DNA from: Rhodococcus rhodochrous | GTDB lineage: Bacteria > Actinomycetota > Actinomycetes > Mycobacteriales > Mycobacteriaceae | Direction of reading: 5' to 3' | Assembly (NCBI RefSeq): GCF_900187265.1 | Contig: NZ_LT906450.1 | Coordinates: 2,595,444-2,659,443, forward strand | Length of the DNA stretch: 64,000 nt | In this document: positions 45,368 to 55,243 of the stretch, piece after piece | Position numbering within the stretch: position 1 is the first letter of the stretch | Layout of the letters: the number at the start of each line of letters is the position of its first letter | Notes under the pieces: generated by a model | What the model was told of the DNA's origin: nothing | The model's input: the letters and a program-made list of their open reading frames with translations, nothing else | Database searches by the model: none | Position numbers and translations under genes: made by a program

Positions 45368-47067
45368 CAGAACATCGAATACAGCTGCGCGAGCGGCAGT
45401 TCGGTGGCTGGCGCCGGAACGACCCGCTCGCCGTCGATGTCGATGTCGAAGGTGTCGGGGCGGATCTCGATGCACGGCAACACGTCGTTCTGCTTCATGT
45501 CGGCCTTGCCGATGTGCCGGGTCGGCCGCAGCGGCAACAGTCTGCGGCGCAACCCGAGTCGTTCTACCAGGCCGTCGTCGAGGGCGGCGGGGGAGACGAA
45601 CGACACCGACGTGTGCGGAGCGAGCGCATCGCCGAACGCCGGTCGCTGCAGCACCGGTTGCGGCGTCGGGATCGAGGCGTTGGGGTCGCCGAGCGCGGCC
45701 CAGGCGATCGATCCGCCCTTGATGACCAGCGACGGCCGGATGCCGAAGAACTTCGGATCCCACAGGACCAGATCGGCCATCTTGTCGACCTCGATCGAAC
45801 CGAGTTCGTGGTCGACGCCGTGCGCGATCGCAGGGTTGATCGTGTACTTCGCGACGTAGCGGCGGGCCCGTTCGTTGTCGGCGGGCATGCCGCCGTCGAG
45901 CTCCCCGCGCCGGTTCTTCATCACGTGCGCGACCTGCCACGTGCGGGTGATGACCTCACCGATGCGGCCCATCGCCTGGGCGTCGGACGAGGTGATCGAC
46001 AGGGCACCCATGTCGTGCAGGATGTCCTCGGCCGCGATGGTGGTGGCCCGGATCCGGGACTCGGCGAACGCGAGGTCCTCCGGGACGGCGGGGTTCAGGT
46101 GATGGCAGACCATCAGCATGTCGAGGTGCTCGTCGACGGTGTTGATCGTGTGCGGCAACGTCGGGTTGGTCGAGCCCGGGATGATGTGCGGCAATCCGGC
46201 GATGCTCAGGATGTCCGGGGCGTGCCCGCCGCCGGCGCCTTCGACGTGGAAGGCGTGGATCGAGCGTCCGTCGATCGCGGCGAGCGTGCTCTCCACGAAG
46301 CCCGCCTCGTTGAGCGAGTCCGAGTGCAGCGCGACCTGCAGTCCGTGCTCGTCGGCCGCGCGCAATGCCGCATCGATCGCGGCCGGTGTGGAGCCCCAGT
46401 CCTCGTGCACCTTGTATCCGGCGGCCCCGGCGAGGGCCTGTTCGCGCAGTCCTTCGGCGGAGACGGTGTTGCCCTTGCCGAGCAACAGCACGTTCACCGG
46501 CAGCGCGTCGAGCGCGCGGTGCATCTGCATCAGATGCCACGGGCCCGGCGTGACGGTGGTGGCCTTCGATCCTTCGGACGGACCGGTTCCACCGCCGGCG
46601 ATCGTGGTGATGCCGGTGGCGAGTGCCTCGACGATCTGCGACGGCGACAGCAGGTGCACGTGCGAGTCGAAGGCACCCGCGGTGAGGATGCGCCCCTCAC
46701 CGGAGATGACGTCGGTGGACGGGCCGATCTGCAGCCTCGGGTGCACGCCGTCGGCGATGTCCGGGTTACCGGCGCGGCCGAGGGCGACGATGCGACCGTC
46801 GCGGATACCGACGTCGGCACGCACGATGCCCCACCAGTCCAGAACGATCACGTTCGTGATGACGGTGTCGGGAGCACCTTCGGCCCGGGTCGTCACGCCC
46901 TGGGCCATCGATTCGCGGATGGACTTGCCGCCACCGAAGACGGCTTCCTCGCCGCCGAAGGTGCGGTCCTCCTCGATCTGGATCCACAGGTCGGTGTCAC
47001 CCAGGCGTACCTGGTCGCCGACTGTCGGTCCGTACAGTGCCGCGTACTCGGCGCGTGTGATCTCCAC
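45367..47067 (-). CDS. ureC: Urease alpha subunit (catalytic)
   Basis: A 566-residue urease alpha subunit of normal length. It binds two Ni2+ ions: HVHLLSPSQ metal ligands, the carbamylated Lys in [10 protein letters not shown] (around residue 217), LHSDSLNE, and the flap MVCHHLNP with its Cys/His pair. It hydrolyses urea to ammonia and carbamate. GTG start 47067 has aggag upstream. It lies 4 bp after ureB and overlaps ureF. Confidence 0.97.
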   Translation of the reverse strand: MEITRAEYAALYGPTVGDQVRLGDTDLWIQIEEDRTFGGEEAVFGGGKSIRESMAQGVTTRAEGAPDTVITNVIVLDWWGIVRADVGIRDGRIVALGRAGNPDIADGVHPRLQIGPSTDVISGEGRILTAGAFDSHVHLLSPSQIVEALATGITTIAGGGTGPSEGSKATTVTPGPWHLMQMHRALDALPVNVLLLGKGNTVSAEGLREQALAGAAGYKVHEDWGSTPAAIDAALRAADEHGLQVALHSDSLNEAGFVESTLAAIDGRSIHAFHVEGAGGGHAPDILSIAGLPHIIPGSTNPTLPHTINTVDEHLDMLMVCHHLNPAVPEDLAFAESRIRATTIAAEDILHDMGALSITSSDAQAMGRIGEVITRTWQVAHVMKNRRGELDGGMPADNERARRYVAKYTINPAIAHGVDHELGSIEVDKMADLVLWDPKFFGIRPSLVIKGGSIAWAALGDPNASIPTPQPVLQRPAFGDALAPHTSVSFVSPAALDDGLVERLGLRRRLLPLRPTRHIGKADMKQNDVLPCIEIRPDTFDIDIDGERVVPAPATELPLAQLYSMF

Positions 47068-47071
47068 GTTC

Positions 47072-47401
47072 TCAGTCCTCCTGCTTCCGCACCTGGATGC
47101 CGGGTACGACGCGTCGTCCGCGCAGGGCGACGGCGCCCAGTTCGCGGCTGCTGCCGGGTTCGAAGCGCTGCGAGGTCCCCGACGGGATGTCCAGGCGGAA
47201 GCCCTGCGCGCGTTCGCGGTCGAATTCGAGGGCCGCGTTCGCGTCCGGCAGGTGGATGTGCGAGCCGATCTGGATGGGACGATCACCGGTGTTGAGGAAG
47301 ACGAGGGTGATGCGCTCGTCGTCGGAGCGGTCCGCGTTGAGGGTGAGGGAGCCCTCGGCGACGCGAATCGCTCCGGGTCCCGAAGTCGGTCCGGATGCCA
47401 T
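47072..47401 (-). CDS. ureB: Urease beta subunit
   Basis: A 109-residue urease beta subunit, recognised from [20 protein letters not shown], the [18 protein letters not shown] core and the RRVVPGI end. It is a separate gene, as usual in actinobacteria, 13 bp after ureA and 4 bp before ureC. Confidence 0.96.
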   Translation of the reverse strand: MASGPTSGPGAIRVAEGSLTLNADRSDDERITLVFLNTGDRPIQIGSHIHLPDANAALEFDRERAQGFRLDIPSGTSQRFEPGSSRELGAVALRGRRVVPGIQVRKQED

Positions 47402-47414
47402 GTCGGGGCTCCTT

Positions 47415-47717
47415 TCAGGAAATCGGGTGGTGGATCGTGACGAGCTTGCGTCCGTCCGGGAAAGTGGCCTCGACCTGCACGTCGGTCAGCATCTCGGCGA
47501 CGCCGTCCATGACCTCGTCGCGGGCGAGGACCTCGCGTCCCTTCACCATGAGGTCGGCGACGTCGGCGCCTTCGCGTGCCCGTTCGATCACCCAGGTGGA
47601 CAACAGGGCAACGGCTTCGGGATAGTTCAGTCGGACGCCGCGGTCCCGCCGGTCGCGCGCCACCATGCCGGCGACGGCCAGAAGGAGTTTCTCGGTGTCG
47701 GCGGGAGTCAGCTGCAT
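47415..47717 (-). CDS. ureA: Urease gamma subunit
   Basis: A 100-residue urease gamma subunit of exact family length: [20 protein letters not shown] at the start, [20 protein letters not shown], then [18 protein letters not shown] at the end. It is the first gene of the operon ureABCFGD-nikMN. The upstream 250 bp holds no gene and must contain the promoter. I see no obvious NikR or Nur site there. Confidence 0.97.
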   Translation of the reverse strand: MQLTPADTEKLLLAVAGMVARDRRDRGVRLNYPEAVALLSTWVIERAREGADVADLMVKGREVLARDEVMDGVAEMLTDVQVEATFPDGRKLVTIHHPIS

Positions 47718-47906
47718 ATGTCGTTCTTTCGTGCGAGTCGGCGGTCGTGCAATCGATGCCGATCATGCGCGGCTCTTGTTTCGCGGACGTTACCCCCGCG
47801 TATCGCGGAGAAATCCGGACGCGTCGACCTCAGAAGTGCTGCCGCACTGCGTGACCCCGGCAACACCGCAGTGGGATGCCGCCATCGCCGTCCCTGGGCG
47901 AACAGG

Positions 47907-47944
47907 CCTACGGCCGTTCCCGATCGATCGGAAACGGCCGTAGG
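47907..47944 (-). terminator. Near-perfect palindrome after the CaiB gene
   Basis: Arms cctacggccgtt and aacggccgtagg (12 bases, perfect) enclose a nearly self-complementary centre, about 25 bp beyond the CaiB stop. It is probably the terminator of the acyl-CoA dehydrogenase/CaiB transcript. Confidence 0.75.
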
Positions 47945-47969
47945 TCAGCGATATTCGAGACGTTCGTCG

Positions 47970-49145
47970 CTAGGACGGAAGGGGGACCTCCTGATATCCC
48001 GCGAGGATCTCGTCGGTGTGTTCCCCGTGCAGCGGCGGCGCCGACCGCAGCGGCGGTCGTACTCCTCCGAAATTGACCGGGAACGCGATCTGTTCGAGAG
48101 GTCCGGACGCATGGTCGACGGTGCCGACCATGCCGATCGCGGCGGTGTGCGGGTCGTTGTAGATCTCGTCGAGGTGCCGGATGGGGGAGACCGGCACGCC
48201 GTGCTCTTCCAGGACGCGGCACCAGTGCTGCACGGTCCCGGTGGCGAACGCCGCGGTGAGCACCTCGTCGAGTTCGCTGCGATGTGCGATGCGATCACGG
48301 TTGCGGAGGAACCGCGGATCGGTCGCGAGTTCCGGCCTTTCCAGTGCCACACACAGCTTCTCCCACAATCCGTCGTTCCCGACCGCGACGACGAAGTAGC
48401 CATCACTCGCCGGATATGCCTGGTAGGGAGCGAGATTCGGGTGTGCAGAGCCCAGAGCGTGCGGTCGCTCCTGGGTGGCGAAATAGTTCGTGGCCCAGTT
48501 GACGTGCATCGCCAGCTGGCATTCGAACAGCGACGTGGTGACGTACTGGCCGCGACCGGTGCGAGCGCGTTCGACCAGCGCGGCGAGCACCCCGATCACC
48601 CCGAACAGTGCCGCACCGAGATCCCCCATCGCGTAGCCGGCCTTCATCGGCGCGCCACCGGGTTCCCCGGTCAGCGACATCAGACCGCCTGCGGCCTGGG
48701 CGACCATGTCGTAACCGGCCTGGTCGGCGAGCGGGCCCTCGTCACCGAAGGCCGAGATGTGCAGCACGATCAGGTGCGGGTGCTGTTCGGACAGGGCGCG
48801 GTGGTCGAAGATCTTCTGCAGGCCGCTGCCGGGCTTGAAGTTCTCGACCACGACGTCGGTGTCGGCGAGCATCCGGTGCACGATCCGCTGCCCTTCCTCC
48901 GACTTCAGGTCGATCGTCACCGACTTCTTGCCGCGGTTGACCGCGAGGTAGTAGGTGGCGTCGTCGCCGACGAAGGGTGGCCCCCACACTCGGGTGGGGT
49001 CACCGCCGTCGGGGTGCTCGACTTTGGTGACATCGGCGCCGAGATCGGCGAACGACATGGTCGCGTACGGTCCGGCGAGGATCTTCGACAGGTCGAGGAC
49101 CTTGATGCCGGCGAGCGGGGCCGGGCCGGTGGGATGCGTGCTCAT
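47970..49145 (-). CDS. CaiB/BaiF-family CoA transferase
   Basis: A 391-residue family III CoA transferase: LDLSKILAGPYATMSFADLG, then VNRGKKSVTIDLKSEEGQ, and the catalytic Asp in AGYAMGDLGAALFG (about residue 173). It moves CoA between carboxylic acids through aspartyl-CoA intermediates. The ATG overlaps the stop of the acyl-CoA dehydrogenase, so they form one operon and probably degrade one carboxylic acid. The substrate is unknown. Confidence 0.92.
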   Translation of the reverse strand: MSTHPTGPAPLAGIKVLDLSKILAGPYATMSFADLGADVTKVEHPDGGDPTRVWGPPFVGDDATYYLAVNRGKKSVTIDLKSEEGQRIVHRMLADTDVVVENFKPGSGLQKIFDHRALSEQHPHLIVLHISAFGDEGPLADQAGYDMVAQAAGGLMSLTGEPGGAPMKAGYAMGDLGAALFGVIGVLAALVERARTGRGQYVTTSLFECQLAMHVNWATNYFATQERPHALGSAHPNLAPYQAYPASDGYFVVAVGNDGLWEKLCVALERPELATDPRFLRNRDRIAHRSELDEVLTAAFATGTVQHWCRVLEEHGVPVSPIRHLDEIYNDPHTAAIGMVGTVDHASGPLEQIAFPVNFGGVRPPLRSAPPLHGEHTDEILAGYQEVPLPS

Positions 49146-50872
49146 GAGGGGGCTCCTGTCAGTGCAGTCGGTACCGCATCGGCGGCGGTGCTCGGCGCCG
49201 CCGCGGCCGCGACGGAGGGGTCGACGTCGGTGCCGTCGGCGATCGCGGCGAGGTGGTCGAGAGCGACGGCATTCGGCTCACCGGCCAGCCCGTCGAGGTA
49301 GGCATGGGCGACGAGCAGCGACCGGTGGCCGAGACCGTGCTCGATGCGGTGCGACGCCAGGTCCACGAGCAGGGTCGCCATCACCGTCCGTGCGAGATCA
49401 TCGGTGTAGATCGCGCTGCGGGTCTGCGCGTGCGTGTCGTCGCCGGCGAGCAGGTCTTCGCCGCGCGCCTCGAGCGCATCCCATCGATCCCGCAGTGCCG
49501 CGGTGATCGGGGCGCACTCCGGATGCGCCGCGTCGAGCAGTGTGCGCTGCGCGTCGGCCAGGACCCGGTGCGCGCCGTTCTTGCGCATCGACCGCAGCAC
49601 GTCGAGCGCGATGACATTGCTCGAACCCTCCCAGATCGATCCGAGGTGTGAGTCGCGGACGAGGCGGGCGAAAGCCCGGTCCTCGATGTAGCCGCTGCCA
49701 CCCCGGATCTCCATCGCCTCACCGGTGACGGTACGAGCGCGCTTGCAGATGTAGTGCTTGGCGACGGGCGTGAGGATCCGGACGACACTGCGTGCCTGCT
49801 CGTCGCCGTGGTCGGCGCGATCGAGGGTCGCACCGCTGTAGGCGACGAGCGCGAGAGCGGCCTCGGCGTCGAGCAGCAGCGGCAGCAGGGTGGCGCGCAT
49901 GAGCGGCTGATCGAACAGGGACTTTCCGAAGACCACCCTATCCCTCGTGTGAGCGACGGCGTCGCGCACAGCGCGCCGGATCAGGGCACTCGAGCGCATC
50001 GCGTTCGACAGGCGGGAGGTGTTCAGCATCTCCGTCATCTGCCGGAATCCACGGTCGAGGTCGCCGACCTGCAGCGCGTACGCCCCGTGCAGGGTGACCT
50101 CGCCGCTGGGCATCGATCGTGTGCCGAGCTTGTCCTTGAGGCGGTCGATCGTGTACGAGTTCCGGCTCCCGTCGGGAAGCCGCTTGGGCAGCATGAACAT
50201 TCCGACGCCGCGGGTCGAGTTCTCGTCCCCGCCGGGGAACCGGGCGAGGGTGATCACGACGTCGGCGTCCGGGTTGGAGGCGAACCACTTGCGGCCGGTC
50301 AATCGCCATGCGGTGCCGTCGAATTCGGCGCGGGTCCCGGTCTTCGCGATATCGGTGCCCGCCTGGGTCTCGGTCATGAACATCGCCCCTGTCAGGGCGG
50401 TGGCCGGATCGGTGGAGGTCAGGCCGTCGATCCACGGACCGAACACCTCGGGGTCGCCGAACATCCGCAGGGTGCGTGCGGCGGCATCGGTCATCGACAC
50501 CGGGCAGGCGAGGCCGAACTCGGCCTGTACGAACAGATACGACGTGAGGTACTTGACGAGATGCGGGGGTGTGTTCGTCCAACCGTGGATCGGACGGTGG
50601 GACAGTGCCGAGAGGCCGTATTCGCTGTAGGCGGCACGGCACAGTTCGAGATAGGCGGGGTGGTATTCGATGCGGTCGATCCGTTCGCCGTCGGGGTCGT
50701 ACTGGTGCAGCACCGGCGGATGGGCGTTCGCGGTGGCCGCGAGCGCGTCGAGACGGCCGGCGGCATCGGCACCCAGATGATCGAGGAGGCGGTCGGTCAG
50801 CGGCCGGTCGGAGTCGGAGATCCATCGGTCGAGTACCGCATGCAGGGCCGGGTCGGTGTGGGCGTAGTTCAT
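49142..50872 (-). CDS. Acyl-CoA dehydrogenase family protein, AidB-like
   Basis: A 576-residue flavoprotein, longer than ordinary acyl-CoA dehydrogenases and with the AidB-type layout. Visible elements are TGAMFMTETQAGTDIAKT, WRLTGRKWFASNPDADV, the RIRGGSGYIED-type segment (MEIRGGSGYIEDRAF) and IWEGSSNVIALDVLRS. It probably oxidises an acyl-CoA made by the CaiB-family transferase translated from the same mRNA. A specific substrate cannot be named. Confidence 0.9.
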   Translation of the reverse strand: MNYAHTDPALHAVLDRWISDSDRPLTDRLLDHLGADAAGRLDALAATANAHPPVLHQYDPDGERIDRIEYHPAYLELCRAAYSEYGLSALSHRPIHGWTNTPPHLVKYLTSYLFVQAEFGLACPVSMTDAAARTLRMFGDPEVFGPWIDGLTSTDPATALTGAMFMTETQAGTDIAKTGTRAEFDGTAWRLTGRKWFASNPDADVVITLARFPGGDENSTRGVGMFMLPKRLPDGSRNSYTIDRLKDKLGTRSMPSGEVTLHGAYALQVGDLDRGFRQMTEMLNTSRLSNAMRSSALIRRAVRDAVAHTRDRVVFGKSLFDQPLMRATLLPLLLDAEAALALVAYSGATLDRADHGDEQARSVVRILTPVAKHYICKRARTVTGEAMEIRGGSGYIEDRAFARLVRDSHLGSIWEGSSNVIALDVLRSMRKNGAHRVLADAQRTLLDAAHPECAPITAALRDRWDALEARGEDLLAGDDTHAQTRSAIYTDDLARTVMATLLVDLASHRIEHGLGHRSLLVAHAYLDGLAGEPNAVALDHLAAIADGTDVDPSVAAAAAPSTAADAVPTALTGAPS

Positions 50873-50887
50873 GGTCGTCCGTTCGTG

Positions 50888-51105
50888 TCAGGAGGCGTCG
50901 GCCGTCGTCCGGGCGGGTGCGGAGCGTGGTTCGTCGGGTTCGGTAATGGCCGGTGAGCGTTTGAGCAGGGCGGTCATGCAGACGAGGGAGAGCAGCACTT
51001 ACCCGATCCCGAGACCGACGACCGGCCGGATCGAGTCGGTGCGCTCGAGGAGGAACTGGCTCGCCATCGGGATCACTATCACCGGCGCAACCGTGTAAAG
51101 TCCAA
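50888..51105 (-). pseudogene. C-terminal remnant of a membrane transporter
   Basis: On the minus strand a hydrophobic stretch (LGLGLYTVAPVIVIPMASQF, then DSIRPVVGLGIG) is cut by a TAA at 51001-50999. It continues in frame as VLLSLVCMTALLKRSPAI plus a polar tail to a TGA at 50888. The last-helix-and-tail pattern suggests the 3' end of an MFS permease whose 5' part is gone. The limits are approximate, and the family call is tentative. It lies between the acyl-CoA dehydrogenase start and the LysR promoter. Confidence 0.5.
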
Positions 51106-51155
51106 GACCTAATCGAGCACGATTGTGTAGATCAACCGACAAAATCAAGGTCGGC

Positions 51156-52034
51156 ATGGAACTTCGGCAACTGCAGGCCTTCCTGGCGGTGGCCGAGGAG
51201 TTGCATTTCGGACGCGCGGCGGAGCGACTGCACATCGCCCAGTCGCCGCTCAGCCAGACGATCCGCGCCCTCGAACGCGACCTCGGCGCCGAGCTGTTCG
51301 CCCGCACCACCCGTTCGGTGCAGCTCACCGCGGCCGGTGAATCGCTGCTCGGGCCCGCACGCGTGATCGCCGCCCAGATCGAGATCGCCCGGACGGTCGT
51401 GCGGTCGACGGCCTCGGGTGTCACCGGCGTGGTGAGCGTCGGATTCGGCGGCGCGAGCGGCTACACGGTGATCTCACAGCTGACCCGGCGCCTCGAGGAA
51501 CGCTGCCCGGGGATCGAGCTGGATCTGCGTCCGCAGACCTACACAGGAGAGGTGCTCGATCTCGTCTCGCAGGGACTGCTCGACATGGGGATCGTCGGCC
51601 TTCCGGTGCCCCGGGACGTCGCCACCGTGACGGTGCGCCACGAAGCGCTCATGGTCGCGCTGCCGGCCGATCATCGATTGGCGACGCGGGAGGAACTCGA
51701 CGCCGCCGACCTGACCGGCGAGCGGTTCGTCGTCTATCCCGCCGCCCACGGGTCGAGCGTGCGGGAGATGACCTTCACGGTGTGCCACTCCGCCGGATTC
51801 ACCCCCGTGATCGCCCGGGAAGCACCGGACCCCTACAGTCTGCTGGCTCTCGTGGGCGCCGGGGTGGGGGTTGCGGTCGTCGTCGCGTCGACCACCGACA
51901 TCACCGTGACGGGCGTGCGGTACGTCCCGCTGCGGAACAGTCCGGTGCTGCCGATCGCGCTCGCGTGGCGCCGCGACAACCCGGCCCCGGCGGTCCGGCG
52001 GGTGGTGGATGTGCTGCGCGCACACGTGAACTGA
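51156..52034 (+). CDS. LysR-family transcriptional regulator
   Basis: A 292-residue LysR regulator. The N-terminal winged HTH is MELRQLQAFLAVAEELHFGR, then AAERLHIAQSPLSQTIRALE. The rest is a periplasmic-binding-protein-like effector domain with GGASGYTVISQL and LALVGAGVGVAVV. This type is frequent beside aromatic-degradation genes. ATG 51156 starts at the conserved MELRQL; an upstream in-frame ATG at 51123 is unlikely. It lies 231 bp before the permease gene on the same strand. Confidence 0.92.
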   Translation: MELRQLQAFLAVAEELHFGRAAERLHIAQSPLSQTIRALERDLGAELFARTTRSVQLTAAGESLLGPARVIAAQIEIARTVVRSTASGVTGVVSVGFGGASGYTVISQLTRRLEERCPGIELDLRPQTYTGEVLDLVSQGLLDMGIVGLPVPRDVATVTVRHEALMVALPADHRLATREELDAADLTGERFVVYPAAHGSSVREMTFTVCHSAGFTPVIAREAPDPYSLLALVGAGVGVAVVVASTTDITVTGVRYVPLRNSPVLPIALAWRRDNPAPAVRRVVDVLRAHVN

Positions 52035-52208
52035 CCGCTGTCGCAACCTGGTATGTGCCCTCCGGGTCGGTCGGGCGTGTCAAGGTGGGAGGCATCCTCG
52101 AAGGGTCCGATGCTCGAACGGAGGAGGTGACCCGACGGTGTCTGCGCCCGCATAGGTCATGCGGGCCGGAAAGTCAACGGTTGACGGATGTCGAGTGCTG
52201 CAGGTTAC

Positions 52209-52222
52209 ATCTTAGCGGTAAG
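52209..52222. promoter_or_regulatory. TTAGCGsTAA operator copy 1, before the MFS permease
   Basis: atcttagcggtaag matches the palindrome at 55197 with one central change. It lies 44 bp before the permease ATG. A second AT-rich dyad (gcttaag, about 52230-52237) follows closely. The same element precedes the other two catabolic transcription units. Confidence 0.6.
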
Positions 52223-52265
52223 CCATTGAGGGCTTAAGTAACTGGAACACGAAACCGAGGACCCT

Positions 52266-53642
52266 ATGACACCGGTATCGACCACCATGTCCAGTAGTGC
52301 GGAAATGATCAGTGCACGCCTCGAACGACTGCCGATGAGCCGGTGGCACATCAAGGCGCGGGTCGCCGTCGGCGCCGTGACCTTCTTCGACGGCTTCGAC
52401 CAGCTGATGATCGCGTACTCGCTCCCCGTCCTGATCCCCAAATGGAATCTCACCCCCGCCTCGGTCGCGTGGGTGATCGCCATCGGTGGCATCGGCATGC
52501 TCGTCGGCGCCCTCGGCGGCGGTTGGCTCGCCGACCGCATGGGCCGCCTCAACGTCATCATCGTCTCACTCGCGCTCTATGCCGTGATGAGCCTGGGCAT
52601 GGCATTCACCGACTCGCTGATGCTCTTCCTGGTCTTCCGCTTCGTCCAGGGCATCGGACTCGGAGCCGAGGTCCCCGTCGCCGCGACCTATATCGGCGAG
52701 ATCACCAAGGCCCACAAACGCGGACGCTTCGTGTTGCTCTACGAGGTGATCTTCCCCATCGGACTCGTCGCCTCCGCGATCGTCTCTGCCTGGGTGGTCC
52801 CGCGCTTCGGCTACCAGATCCTGTTCGCCCTCGGCGCCATCCCGATCCTGCTGCTGCCGGCCCTGTTCCGGCTGCCCGAGTCACCCCGCTGGCTCGCAGC
52901 CCGCGGCCGCCTCGACGACGCGGACGCCGCGATGCGACGGATCGAGACCGAGATCTCCGGTCGCCACGGTGAACTGCCCGAACCCCGCCCGATCGTCTCC
53001 GCCGTCGCCGTCGACACCTCCCGCGGCCGCTTCATCGAGGCGTTCCAAGGTGTGTACCTGCGCCGCACCCTCATGCTCGCCGCGATCTGGGGCAGCGCCT
53101 ACTTCGTCAACTACGGCATCGCCTCCTGGCTGCCCACCCTCTACCGCACCGTCTTCGAGGTCAGCGTCGACACCGCGCTGCACTACTCGATCTTCACGAC
53201 CGTCGCCGGTCTCGTCGGCTGCCTGGCCGTCGCGTTCCTCATCGACAATCTCGGCCGTCGCATCTGCATCACGTCGTCGATGGTTCTGTGCGCGGCGCTG
53301 CTGTTCCTGCTCGCCGGTACCGGCACCGGTTCGGCCGTGACGGTGCTGCTGTGGTCGGCCGGCGCGGCACTGTTCGTCTTCGCCGTGAACATGGCCCTGT
53401 ACGTCTACACCGCCGAGCTGTACCCGACCCGGATGCGCGCCATCGGTTGCGCGATCGGCGGCGCCGCTGGCCGCCTCGGCATCATCGTCGGCCCGCTCGT
53501 CCTGGGCGGCATCCTCGACGCCGGCGGCACCCTGACCCTGGTCTTCGGGCTGTTCGGACTCGTCGCCCTCATCGGCGCGATCGTCGTGGGCCTGTTCGCG
53601 ACCGAAACCCGTGAGAAGACCCTCGAGGAGATCTCCCAGTGA
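52266..53642 (+). CDS. MFS permease, aromatic-acid/H+ symporter-like
   Basis: A 458-residue major facilitator with twelve predicted helices. The loop 2-3 signature GGWLADRMGRLNVI and the helix-1 motif FFDGFDQLMIAYSLPVL, with acidic residues, fit the aromatic-acid:H+ symporter or sugar-porter-like groups. Shine-Dalgarno gagga precedes the ATG. Its stop overlaps the aldehyde dehydrogenase gene. It probably imports the substrate of the downstream catabolic genes; the compound itself is not evident. Confidence 0.9.
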   Translation: MTPVSTTMSSSAEMISARLERLPMSRWHIKARVAVGAVTFFDGFDQLMIAYSLPVLIPKWNLTPASVAWVIAIGGIGMLVGALGGGWLADRMGRLNVIIVSLALYAVMSLGMAFTDSLMLFLVFRFVQGIGLGAEVPVAATYIGEITKAHKRGRFVLLYEVIFPIGLVASAIVSAWVVPRFGYQILFALGAIPILLLPALFRLPESPRWLAARGRLDDADAAMRRIETEISGRHGELPEPRPIVSAVAVDTSRGRFIEAFQGVYLRRTLMLAAIWGSAYFVNYGIASWLPTLYRTVFEVSVDTALHYSIFTTVAGLVGCLAVAFLIDNLGRRICITSSMVLCAALLFLLAGTGTGSAVTVLLWSAGAALFVFAVNMALYVYTAELYPTRMRAIGCAIGGAAGRLGIIVGPLVLGGILDAGGTLTLVFGLFGLVALIGAIVVGLFATETREKTLEEISQ

Positions 53643-55156
53643 CCACCGCACTCCACCCCGCCCTCACGGACACCGATCTCGACTTCGTGCCCGTCCCCGA
53701 CGAGATGCTCGTCGCCGGTACCTGGCGCCGTGCTACCGGCCCGGCCTTCGAGGTCACCGACCCCGCCACCGGCCGCGTCCTGCAGACCGTGCACCAGGCC
53801 GTCGCCGCCGACGTCGACGACGCCGTCGCGGCCGGGAAGGCCGCCTCCGAGGGTCCGGCCTGGCGCGGACTGCTTCCGCACCAGCGCGCCCGCTACCTGC
53901 ACCGCATCGCCGACGGCATCGAGGAGAACTCCGCGCGACTGGCACTGTTGCAGAGCTACAACACCGGCAAGACGCTCGCCGAGACCACCGCCCTCGTCGG
54001 CAGTGCGGCGGGAACCTTCCGGTACTTCGCGGCGGTCCTCGAATCCGGCGATGACGACCTGACCGTGCCGCGCGGCAATTACCTGTCGATGAGCGTGCAC
54101 GAACCGATCGGCGTGATCGGCGCGATCGCGCCCTGGAACTCACCGGTCGCGAGCGACGCGCAGAAGATCGCACCCGCTCTCGCCGCAGGTAACGCCGTCG
54201 TCCTCAAACCGGCCGAGTGGACGCCGCTCGTGTCGCTTGCGCTGGGACGGATCATCGACGACAGCGGTCTGCCCGCCGGATTGTTGTCGGTGCTGCCCGG
54301 CAAGGGCTCGATCGTCGGCGATGCGATCGTGCAGCATCCGGGCATCGGCAAGGTCACCTTCACCGGTGGCACGCGCACCGGTCGCACGATCGCCCATGCC
54401 GCGGCCGAGAAGCTCATGCCCGTATCGCTCGAACTCGGGGGCAAGTCGCCGACGATCGTGCTGGACGACGCCGACATCGAGCAGGCCGTCGCGGGTGTGA
54501 TGTACGGGATCTTCTCGTCGAGCGGGCAGAGTTGCATCGCCGGTTCGCGCCTGTTCGTCGACCGGTCGCTGTACGAACCGTTCGTCGCGCGGCTCGTCGA
54601 ACGAACCCGCGCCCTGCGCATCGGCAACGGCCGCGATCCGCGCACTCAGGTCGGCCCGCTCGTGCACCACGCCCATCGCGACTCGGTCGCCTCGTACGTC
54701 GACCTGGCCCGCCGCGAAGGCGGACGCGTCCTGTGCGGGGGAGCAGCACCCGACGATCCCACCCTGGCGGACGGTGCCTACTACCTCCCGACGATCGTGG
54801 ACGGGTTGAGCAACGACGCCCGCGTGTGCCGCGAGGAGATCTTCGGCCCGGTGCTCGTGGTCCTGCCGTTCGACGGGGTGGACGATCTCGTCGCGCAGGC
54901 CAACGATTCGGTGTTCGGTCTGGCCGCCGGGATCTGGACCCGCGACTACCGCCGTGCGTGGCGGCTCGCGCGGCGCCTCGACACCGGCACGGTCTGGATC
55001 AACACCTACAAGCGGTTCAGCATCTCCACCCCCTTCGGTGGGGTGAAGGAGAGCGGTCTCGGTGTCGAGAAGGGCCGCGACGGCATCGCCGCTTATTCGC
55101 GGTGCAAGAGCGTGTATTTCGGTCTCGACGACGGCCCCGACGCCTGGGCGGACTGA
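53639..55156 (+). CDS. NAD(P)+-dependent aldehyde dehydrogenase
   Basis: A 505-residue aldehyde dehydrogenase. The conserved IGAIAPWNSPVA and FTGGTRTGRTIA are followed by LELGGKSPTIV with the general-base Glu, then SSGQSCIAGSRLFVD with the catalytic Cys at about residue 297, and the FGGVKESGLG C-terminal motif. It oxidises an aldehyde to the acid. The start overlaps the permease stop by 4 bp. In this context the aldehyde is probably a pathway substrate or intermediate. Confidence 0.95.
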   Translation: MTTALHPALTDTDLDFVPVPDEMLVAGTWRRATGPAFEVTDPATGRVLQTVHQAVAADVDDAVAAGKAASEGPAWRGLLPHQRARYLHRIADGIEENSARLALLQSYNTGKTLAETTALVGSAAGTFRYFAAVLESGDDDLTVPRGNYLSMSVHEPIGVIGAIAPWNSPVASDAQKIAPALAAGNAVVLKPAEWTPLVSLALGRIIDDSGLPAGLLSVLPGKGSIVGDAIVQHPGIGKVTFTGGTRTGRTIAHAAAEKLMPVSLELGGKSPTIVLDDADIEQAVAGVMYGIFSSSGQSCIAGSRLFVDRSLYEPFVARLVERTRALRIGNGRDPRTQVGPLVHHAHRDSVASYVDLARREGGRVLCGGAAPDDPTLADGAYYLPTIVDGLSNDARVCREEIFGPVLVVLPFDGVDDLVAQANDSVFGLAAGIWTRDYRRAWRLARRLDTGTVWINTYKRFSISTPFGGVKESGLGVEKGRDGIAAYSRCKSVYFGLDDGPDAWAD

Positions 55157-55196
55157 TCCCCGGCCACCCGGCCGGAATCGCCTCTGTACACCCAAA

Positions 55197-55214
55197 TATC
55201 TTAGCGCTAAGATA
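55197..55214. promoter_or_regulatory. Perfect 18-bp palindrome, operator copy 2, over a promoter -10
   Basis: tatcttagcgctaagata is a perfect 18-bp palindrome. Its right half contains taagat, a -10 candidate lying 17 bp after a -35-like tgtaca (55185-55190). A repressor bound here would block the promoter of the extradiol dioxygenase operon. Confidence 0.75.
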
Positions 55215-55243
55215 GTGACTTGTAAGACATTGGAGGGATCGTC

